Origin: Thermoplasmata archaeon
Lineage (GTDB): Archaea > Thermoplasmatota > Thermoplasmata > Lutacidiplasmatales > UBA184
Assembly: GCA_021819135.1 (NCBI GenBank)
Contig: JAKASE010000001.1
Location: forward strand, 157,683 to 221,682
Reading direction: 5' to 3'
Length of the DNA: 64,000 bases
Part shown: one piece after another, positions 57,883-64,000 of the stretch
Layout: every line of letters begins with the position of its first letter
Position numbering within the stretch: the stretch's first letter is position 1
Position numbers and translations under genes: made by a program
The notes under the pieces: model-generated
The model's database searches: none
Told to the model about the DNA's origin: nothing
The model's input: only the letters and a program-made list of their open reading frames with translations

Positions 57883-58767
57883 ATGCGCACCCAGGTCGTC
57901 ATCGTCGCAACCGTCCTGCTCAACGGGGTGCTGTTCGCGGCGAACTTCCTCGTCGCGGAGCTCTCGGGCAGCCGCGCGGTCCTCGCCCAGGCGATCTACA
58001 CCGTGACCGACCTGGTCGGGTCGGTCCTCCTGCTCTGGGGGCTCTACGTTTCCCGGCGTCCCGCCGACTACCAGTATCCGTTCGGGCGCGGCAAGGAGCG
58101 TTTCTTCTGGGCGTTCGTCTCGATCCTCATCACGTTCACGACCGCCGGGATGCTCGCGCTCGTGACCGGAGTCGAGCAGGCGGTCTCCCCCGAGCCGATC
58201 TCGCACATCAACATCTCGCTCCTGGTCGTTGCCATCTCGGCCCTGGTCAGCCTGGGTGGGATCTGGATCACCCTGCGCGAGCTACGGATCGGCCGACAGA
58301 CCCTCCAGGCCCTCCTCGAGTCGGCGAACCAGGGGTTGAAGTCGATCTTCTTCCAGGACCTCGTCACCGTCGCAGGATGCATCGTGGCCCTCGCCGGGCT
58401 CGCGATCGTCTACCGCACCCACGCCGACGCGATCGACGGAGTGACGGCCGCGATCGAGGGGATCCTCCTGATCTCGACCGGCTTCATCCTGACCGCGGAG
58501 AGCCGCGAGTACCTCATCGGCCGCGCGCTCGCGCCCGACGTGGCCCGGCGCGTGCTCGGCCTGGTCGAAACGGACCCGCGCGTGGCCCGGGTTCGGAGCC
58601 TGCAGTCGATGCTTCTCGGCCCGGAGGATGCCCTCCTCGCCCTCCGGATCAACTTCCGCGACGGGCTGACCACCGACCAGATCGAGCGGGCGATCGACGA
58701 TGTGAGCCTGATCCTGAAGGGCCACTACCCGATGCTGCGGCACATCGTCATCGAGCCGGAGTCCTGA
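57883..58767 (+). CDS. cation diffusion facilitator family transporter
   Basis: [45 protein letters not shown]. Confidence 0.92.
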   Translation: MRTQVVIVATVLLNGVLFAANFLVAELSGSRAVLAQAIYTVTDLVGSVLLLWGLYVSRRPADYQYPFGRGKERFFWAFVSILITFTTAGMLALVTGVEQAVSPEPISHINISLLVVAISALVSLGGIWITLRELRIGRQTLQALLESANQGLKSIFFQDLVTVAGCIVALAGLAIVYRTHADAIDGVTAAIEGILLISTGFILTAESREYLIGRALAPDVARRVLGLVETDPRVARVRSLQSMLLGPEDALLALRINFRDGLTTDQIERAIDDVSLILKGHYPMLRHIVIEPES

Positions 58768-59998
58768 GGGCCCCGCCGGCCCGGAGCCCCGGGTCGCGGT
58801 ACCGCGCGACCGTCAGGAGGACGAGCGCCCCCGCGATGGAGCCGAAGAAGACGTAGAGCCCCGGGTTCCCGAACAGCGCGAACAGCCCGGTCGAGGAGAC
58901 CAGGCCGAGGACCATGCCGGCGCTGATCAGGAGCGAGTAGATCGCCATCGTCGTCGCGCGGCTGATCTCGACCGACAGGTCCGCGAGCGCGGCGAGCGCC
59001 GCCGGGCCGTAGGCGAGCGCCGGGAGGACGCTCGCCCCGAGGCCCACCAGGAGCTCGACCCGCGCCCCGAACGCGACGACCAGGGAGGCGAAGACCATCA
59101 GGGACACGAAGCCGATGGCGCCGGACGTCATCAGGCGGTTCCGGCCCCAGCGGTCGGAGAGCCGACCGAAGTACGGCTGCGTCAGGACCAGGAGGAGGCC
59201 ACCGATCGCGATGATGCCGGCGAGGAGCTCGGTGGAGACCCCGACCCCGTTCGCGGCCGAGCCGAGGAAGATGAGCGCGGTCCCGATGAGCATGTAGATC
59301 ACGAGCCAGGGGAGGGTGACGAGGAGGACGCTCCGGCGGAAGACCTGCCGCAGGACCTCTCGGAAGACGTAGCTCGAGCCGGCGGCGTGAACGGGGAGCC
59401 CCCGGATGAGGCGTCGGGCCGAGAAGAGCCCGACCGTGAGCACCCCCGCTCCCACCACGAAGACGAACCAGAGGGTCGCGTTGTCCACGAGCCCGAGGGC
59501 GGCGAAACCGAACGCGAACCCGCCGACCCAGCCGGAGAGGTTCATCGCGTCGAACCGACCCATCTCGAGGCCCCGCTCGTCGGCCCCCGACCAGTCCCCG
59601 ATCAGGCCGAGGCTGGCGGCGAGGATCGCCCCGCTCGCCACCCCGAAGAGAAGGTTCAACCCGCCGAGCGCGACCGGCGCGCGGGTCGTCGACTTCAGGG
59701 CGAAGATCACCGCGGACGCCCCGATGCCCGAGAACAGGACCGGGAAGCGCCCGTACCGGTCGGCGAGCGCCCCCGACAGGAGGACGGTCGCGAGCTCGCC
59801 CGCGGGCGCCATGGCGCTCACGATCCCGACGACCCCCGCCTCCCCCTGGCCGATCCCGGCGGTCGACCGGGTGATGTAGCTCGCGAAGACCGCGGTCGTG
59901 ATCCCGAAGGCGAACCGGACGAAGAACGTCGAGGAGAACACCGCGAGGAGCGCCCGCCGCTGCGCGGAGGCGGCCGGGATCGCCGGGGCGCCGGTCAC
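58748..59998 (-). CDS. MFS transporter
   Basis: Twelve-TM pattern; ADRYGRFPVL and GRLSDRWGRNRLM loops. Confidence 0.92.
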   Translation of the reverse strand: MTGAPAIPAASAQRRALLAVFSSTFFVRFAFGITTAVFASYITRSTAGIGQGEAGVVGIVSAMAPAGELATVLLSGALADRYGRFPVLFSGIGASAVIFALKSTTRAPVALGGLNLLFGVASGAILAASLGLIGDWSGADERGLEMGRFDAMNLSGWVGGFAFGFAALGLVDNATLWFVFVVGAGVLTVGLFSARRLIRGLPVHAAGSSYVFREVLRQVFRRSVLLVTLPWLVIYMLIGTALIFLGSAANGVGVSTELLAGIIAIGGLLLVLTQPYFGRLSDRWGRNRLMTSGAIGFVSLMVFASLVVAFGARVELLVGLGASVLPALAYGPAALAALADLSVEISRATTMAIYSLLISAGMVLGLVSSTGLFALFGNPGLYVFFGSIAGALVLLTVARYRDPGLRAGGALRTPAR

Positions 59999-60008
59999 AG
60001 CGGATCCG

Positions 60009-60398
60009 CTAGCCGCGGGTCGGCGCCCGTTCGATCAGCTCGATCCAGACGTCGTTCGGGTCGAGGATGAAGGCGATCCGGGAGGACCCTCCCGACAGGC
60101 GATACGGCTCCTTCGCGACCCGTACCTCCTTCGCGCGAACCTTCAGCAGGAACCGGTCGAGGTCATCGACCTCGAAGGCGAGGTGATCGAGCTGCTCGCC
60201 CGCCTCGAACGACTCCTTGCCGTCCCAGTGGGTCAGTTCGACGCGCGCGCCGCTCTCGGGGTCCCGGACGAAGGCGATCTCCGCATGGTTCTCCGGGATC
60301 GTGCGCCGCCGCTCGAACTCGAGCCCCAGGACCTCGGTGTAGAAGCGGAGGCTCTCCTCCATGCGCCGCACCGTGATCGACGTGTGAAGGAACTTCAT
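60009..60398 (-). CDS. VOC/glyoxalase I-like protein
   Basis: MKFLHTSITVRRMEESLRFYTEVLGLEFERRR...DHLAFEVDDLD...DPNDVWIELIE. Confidence 0.92.
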   Translation of the reverse strand: MKFLHTSITVRRMEESLRFYTEVLGLEFERRRTIPENHAEIAFVRDPESGARVELTHWDGKESFEAGEQLDHLAFEVDDLDRFLLKVRAKEVRVAKEPYRLSGGSSRIAFILDPNDVWIELIERAPTRG

Positions 60399-60450
60399 GG
60401 CCCCTCGGCCGGAGGGAGCGTCCGCGGAGGATTCTAAGGTTTCGGCGCGC

Positions 60451-62181
60451 CTACGGGTGTCCGTAGACGACCCGCAGCGGCGCCGTCCCTGGGGCCCAGT
60501 CCCGCTCGACCCGGACGAATCCGACCCGCTCGAACTGGTAGGTGTCGGCCGGGTGGGCGTCCGCGAGCGACGCCTCGCCCATCCCCGAGCCGTGCCGCCC
60601 GTCCACCTCGAGCACATCCACGGGGAACGCGGCGGACGCGCCGACCCACTGGAGGCGCGCGAGCTTCTGGTTCGCCCGGCTCGTGAACTCGGCCCGCAAC
60701 GTGCCCCCGGGCGGGGGGATCGACTCGGGGAGCCGCACGTTCGCGAGATCCTTCAGCCGGACCTCCGCCCCGGCGCGTGGCACGAGATCGCGGTGCGCGA
60801 GGTAGAAGTGCGGCCCGGCCGGGACGCGGCGGGTGCCGAGCTCGGGGCGGTCCGGGTGGTTCGGGAGCGTGACCTCGGTGAGGTCCATCGGGAACCCGTC
60901 CACTTCGACGCGGACCGGGTCGTACACGAACGATCGGCGAAACGTCGTGGCATCGATCCGCTGGCGGTTCTCGGCGTAAAGCGTCTCCGCCGGGACCTCG
61001 ATGTCCGCGAGCGAGAGCCCGAAGGAGAGCGTGAACTCCCGGACCGCGTCCATCGAGATCCCCCGGCGGTCGAGCGAGCGGAGCGACCAGGTCCGGGGGT
61101 CGGCCCATCCGTCGTAGAGCCCGCCCTTGACCTCGGCGTAGGACTTGCTCTTCGAGACCTTCGCCTCCCGCACCCGCAGGATCCCCCAGTGGAGGAACGG
61201 CGGCCCCCGGATCCCGAGGAGGTCCCAGATGTACTGCTGCATCCGGTCCTCGATGACGAGGTCCTTGCCCCGAACGATGTGGGTGACGCCAAGCTCGATG
61301 TCGTCCACGGCCCAGGAGAACTCGAGCAGTGGCCAGACGCGGTAGCGGTGACCGACCCGCGGGTGGTCGAGGTCGCTGATGCGGAAGAGGACCCGGTCCC
61401 GGAACGCCGGGTCCGGATCCTGAAGGTCGGTCCGGAGCCGCAGGACCGCCTCCCCCGGGCCGTACCGGTTCCCGAGCATGCCGTCCCACGCCTCGAGGGT
61501 CTCCGTGATCGACTGCGACCGCTCCGGGCAGGCGACGCCGTGGGCCCGGTTCTCTCGCAGCTGGTCAGGCGGGCAATGGCAGACGTAAGCGGCGCCTTTC
61601 TCGATGACCCGGCGCGCCCAGGGATAGTGGTTCGCGATCCGGTCGGACTTGTAATAGACCGCGTCGGGTCGGATGCCCGCCAGCTCGAGGTCTCCGAGGA
61701 TCAGGTCGAAGAACTCGGTCTCGACGCGCTTCTTCTCGGTCCCGACCGTGTCGTCGAAGACGAGGATGAGCTTCCCCCGGTAGCGCTGCCGGTAGTACTC
61801 GTTGACGAAGAGCATCCGGCCGCTCCCGATGTGCAAGGCTCCGCTCGGGAACGGGGCCATCCGGAGGACCACCCCGCCGGGAACCGCTCCGGAAAGCTCG
61901 GGGAAGACGGCCTCGTCGCTCCGGGCGGCCCTCGGCCGCTCCGGTTCCGGCCCTCCGAGGGCCGTCAGGCGGTCCTCGAGCTCGGCCACCGGCAGCGATC
62001 GGATCTCCGCCACGACGTTCGACACGAGATCCCGGAGCTCCCCGGCAAGGGGGCGTAGGGTCGGGTCCGTCGCGAGGAGCCGGGAGACGACCGGTCCCGC
62101 CTGGGCGGACCCCTCGTGCGCGATCGCGTTCTCGAGCGCCACCCGGCGGGCCCGTCGCTCTACCTCGGGGGAAAGTGTCAC
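60451..62181 (-). CDS. gltX: glutamyl-tRNA synthetase, archaeal type
   Basis: MAPFPSGALHIGSGRMLFVNEYYRQRYRGKLILVFDDT, HIVRGKDLVIEDRMQQYI, VSKSKS. Confidence 0.95.
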   Translation of the reverse strand: MTLSPEVERRARRVALENAIAHEGSAQAGPVVSRLLATDPTLRPLAGELRDLVSNVVAEIRSLPVAELEDRLTALGGPEPERPRAARSDEAVFPELSGAVPGGVVLRMAPFPSGALHIGSGRMLFVNEYYRQRYRGKLILVFDDTVGTEKKRVETEFFDLILGDLELAGIRPDAVYYKSDRIANHYPWARRVIEKGAAYVCHCPPDQLRENRAHGVACPERSQSITETLEAWDGMLGNRYGPGEAVLRLRTDLQDPDPAFRDRVLFRISDLDHPRVGHRYRVWPLLEFSWAVDDIELGVTHIVRGKDLVIEDRMQQYIWDLLGIRGPPFLHWGILRVREAKVSKSKSYAEVKGGLYDGWADPRTWSLRSLDRRGISMDAVREFTLSFGLSLADIEVPAETLYAENRQRIDATTFRRSFVYDPVRVEVDGFPMDLTEVTLPNHPDRPELGTRRVPAGPHFYLAHRDLVPRAGAEVRLKDLANVRLPESIPPPGGTLRAEFTSRANQKLARLQWVGASAAFPVDVLEVDGRHGSGMGEASLADAHPADTYQFERVGFVRVERDWAPGTAPLRVVYGHP

Positions 62182-62204
62182 GTACCGGCCGACCCGGGTC
62201 GAGA

Positions 62205-63017
62205 TTAAAGCGGTTCTCGGCCTCGAACCGGGGACGACGGGGAGGCCCGCGGCGGACGCCGCTGCATGGTCTCGTCCACTGCTTGGGCCAGCGTGAGCTC
62301 CCCGCGAAGGACCCGGTGGGCGCTCGATCGGGAGATCGTCACTCGTCCCTCGCTCCCCTCACGACTGAGGCGCTGGAGGTTGGCGACCTCCCCGGGGGTG
62401 AACGTCGCCTCGAGCGGCTCACGGACCGACGGGCCCGGAGTACCCGCGATCGTTCGAGCGGCCGCGGCGTCCCGGGGCCGACGGCTTCCCCGCGGGGTAC
62501 TGCCCCGCTCGTTGACGAGCTCGACGCTGCGCTGGTGCGCGAGGAGGGCATTCACGATGCGGTTCCGAGCGGGAGGATCTCCCGCGCCCACCCGGAAGAG
62601 GACATGGCGTGAGGAGAACCGGTGCCGCAGGTGGTTTGCGAACGGGCCGGCTGCTTCGGGCGATTCAAGAATCCCCTCGCCGATCACCGACGACCCGACC
62701 AGCACGGCGTATCCGGGGCGCGGACCGGGATCGATCCCGACGATGATCTCGCCCTGCGAGTCCCCCGAATCGAGCGCGTGGCGCACGGCCGCACCCAGTG
62801 CGCGGCGGTCGACCTCCTCCCCGACCGTGAGAATGTTCGGATGGTTGATCGCGGGGGCTTCACCGGGAGAGGTCAGGACCACCGCCACCCGGTCCGGGAT
62901 CCGTTCCCCCGGAAGAAGACTGAGGGTCGGCCATCGTCGCTCCCGCAGAAAACCCGCGAGCTCGTGGTAGAGCGCCGGGTCTCGGGTGACGAGCGCTACC
63001 GACCGGGGTCTCACCAT
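62205..63017 (-). CDS. RuvC/RNase H-fold-like conserved hypothetical protein
   Basis: EIIVGIDPGPRPGYAVLVGSSVI... and C-terminal SRRPRDAAAARTIA. Confidence 0.65.
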   Translation of the reverse strand: MVRPRSVALVTRDPALYHELAGFLRERRWPTLSLLPGERIPDRVAVVLTSPGEAPAINHPNILTVGEEVDRRALGAAVRHALDSGDSQGEIIVGIDPGPRPGYAVLVGSSVIGEGILESPEAAGPFANHLRHRFSSRHVLFRVGAGDPPARNRIVNALLAHQRSVELVNERGSTPRGSRRPRDAAAARTIAGTPGPSVREPLEATFTPGEVANLQRLSREGSEGRVTISRSSAHRVLRGELTLAQAVDETMQRRPPRASPSSPVRGREPL

Positions 63018-63061
63018 GGTCCCTGACGATGATATACGGCATTAACCTTGCCCCCCACGGC

Positions 63062-63442
63062 ATGCCGGTCTGTCTCCATTGTGGCGAGCTCGGGCCCGAC
63101 GGGGCCCTCTTCTGCCCGAAGTGCGGCTTCACGCTCCCTCAGGTACAGCCTCCCTCCCCCGCCGGGTCCGCGGCTCCGACCCCGTCGGCGGCCGTTCCGG
63201 GATCCGCGCCCGCCACCGCGCCGTCTACCGGGTTCGCTCCCACGGCGCCGCCGTCTCCACCTTTGGCCCGCCCGTACGCGTACCCGGTCCCGGTGCCGCC
63301 GACGACCTACATCATGCCGACCCCGGCGGGCGCGGCCGGGCCGATCCCTCCCCCACCGAGCGCGAAGTACTGCAACCGATGCGGCACGCTGATCTCCCGG
63401 GTCGCGGTCTACTGCCCCGTATGCCAGCAGCCCCAGTCGTAA
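63062..63442 (+). CDS. double zinc-ribbon protein with Pro-rich linker
   Basis: CLHCGELGPDGALFCPKCGF ... CNRCGTLISRVAVYCPVCQQ. Confidence 0.75.
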   Translation: MPVCLHCGELGPDGALFCPKCGFTLPQVQPPSPAGSAAPTPSAAVPGSAPATAPSTGFAPTAPPSPPLARPYAYPVPVPPTTYIMPTPAGAAGPIPPPPSAKYCNRCGTLISRVAVYCPVCQQPQS

Positions 63443-63477
63443 GACGCGGCGGCCGGCGGGGCCGTCGCACCGGTACG

Positions 63478-63891
63478 ATGGTCCGACTTGCGGGGGAGCG
63501 GATCGCCGACCTGTTCGCGCTCGCGGAGCGGGAAGCGGTCACGGGAGACCCTGCCCGGGCGGACCGGTACGTCGCGCTCGCCCGCCGGATCGGCATGCGC
63601 TACAATGTCCGCCTGATGCCCGAGTATCGGGAGCTCTACTGCCGGGGGTGCTCACGGTTCTGGGTCGAGGGGCGAACGGTTCGAACCCGGATCCGGAGCG
63701 GTCGTCGGATCCGGACCTGTCTCGCCTGCGGTCGTGAGCGCCGCACGATCCTCCGCCCCGGCTCGTGGTCTTCGCGGCGGACGGGGTGGGGCACCCCCAC
63801 CGCCACGCCCCGAGACCAGGGGGTGCTCACCGGCCCGCTCTCGGAGGAAGAGCCCGAGTCGGAGTCCGAGGATGAGACCGAAGAATCTTAA
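63478..63891 (+). CDS. RNase P protein component 4 (Rpr2/Rpp21)
   Basis: RIADLFALAEREAV...DRYVALARRIGMRYNVRLMPEYRELYCRGCSRFW...RTCLACGRERR. Confidence 0.93.
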   Translation: MVRLAGERIADLFALAEREAVTGDPARADRYVALARRIGMRYNVRLMPEYRELYCRGCSRFWVEGRTVRTRIRSGRRIRTCLACGRERRTILRPGSWSSRRTGWGTPTATPRDQGVLTGPLSEEEPESESEDETEES

Positions 63892-63917
63892 CGCAGCGCG
63901 ACCCCTGCGACCGTTGC

Positions 63918-64000
63918 GCCGGGGTGGCCGAGCGGCCAAAGGCGGCAGACTCAAGATCTGCTCTCGCAGGAGTTCCCAGGTTCGAATCCTGGCCCCGGCA
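63918..64000 (+). tRNA. tRNA-Leu(CAA)
   Basis: GCCGGGG...CCCCGGCA acceptor, anticodon loop CTCAAGA, long variable arm, T-arm CCAGGTTCGAATCCTGG. Confidence 0.95.

Overview
The window is a GC-rich (roughly 70% by eye) archaeal chromosome segment. Evidence for archaea: thermosome, archaeal-type GluRS, RNase P Rpr2-type subunit, Tsr3/DUF367, DhnA-type class I aldolase, and AT-rich TATA-like boxes (TTTATC, TTTAAG, CTATTA) about 25-40 nt before many starts. A Thermoplasmatota-like lineage is inference only. Most genes are housekeeping or metabolic: moaA (partial), msrA, msrB, pruA, gltD-like, cydAB, Rieske, CDGSH, asnA, FBA, CDF, MFS and a NitT/TauT-type ABC transporter. Two regions look accessory. 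One is ~3.6-18 kb, with glycosyltransferases, methyltransferases and predicted membrane-anchored glycoproteins. The other is a small lower-GC segment (~49.66-51.27 kb) with hicBA and a Dph6-like PP-loop ATPase, next to tRNA-Ala and bounded by a 16-nt repeat of the tRNA 3' end. The best-supported unusual observations are: (1) a tRNA-Gln(CUG) with a 34-nt intron in the T-loop (59/60) in a good bulge-helix-bulge; (2) a GyrI-like gene interrupted by an in-frame TGA where a Trp is expected; (3) a hicA frameshift at a G6/C6 homopolymer; (4) the tRNA-Ala att-like duplication; (5) unusual fusions (GT2-nucleotidyltransferase, RNase H-like-SWIM, RuvC-like protein). No CRISPR array, rRNA or clear transposase was found.
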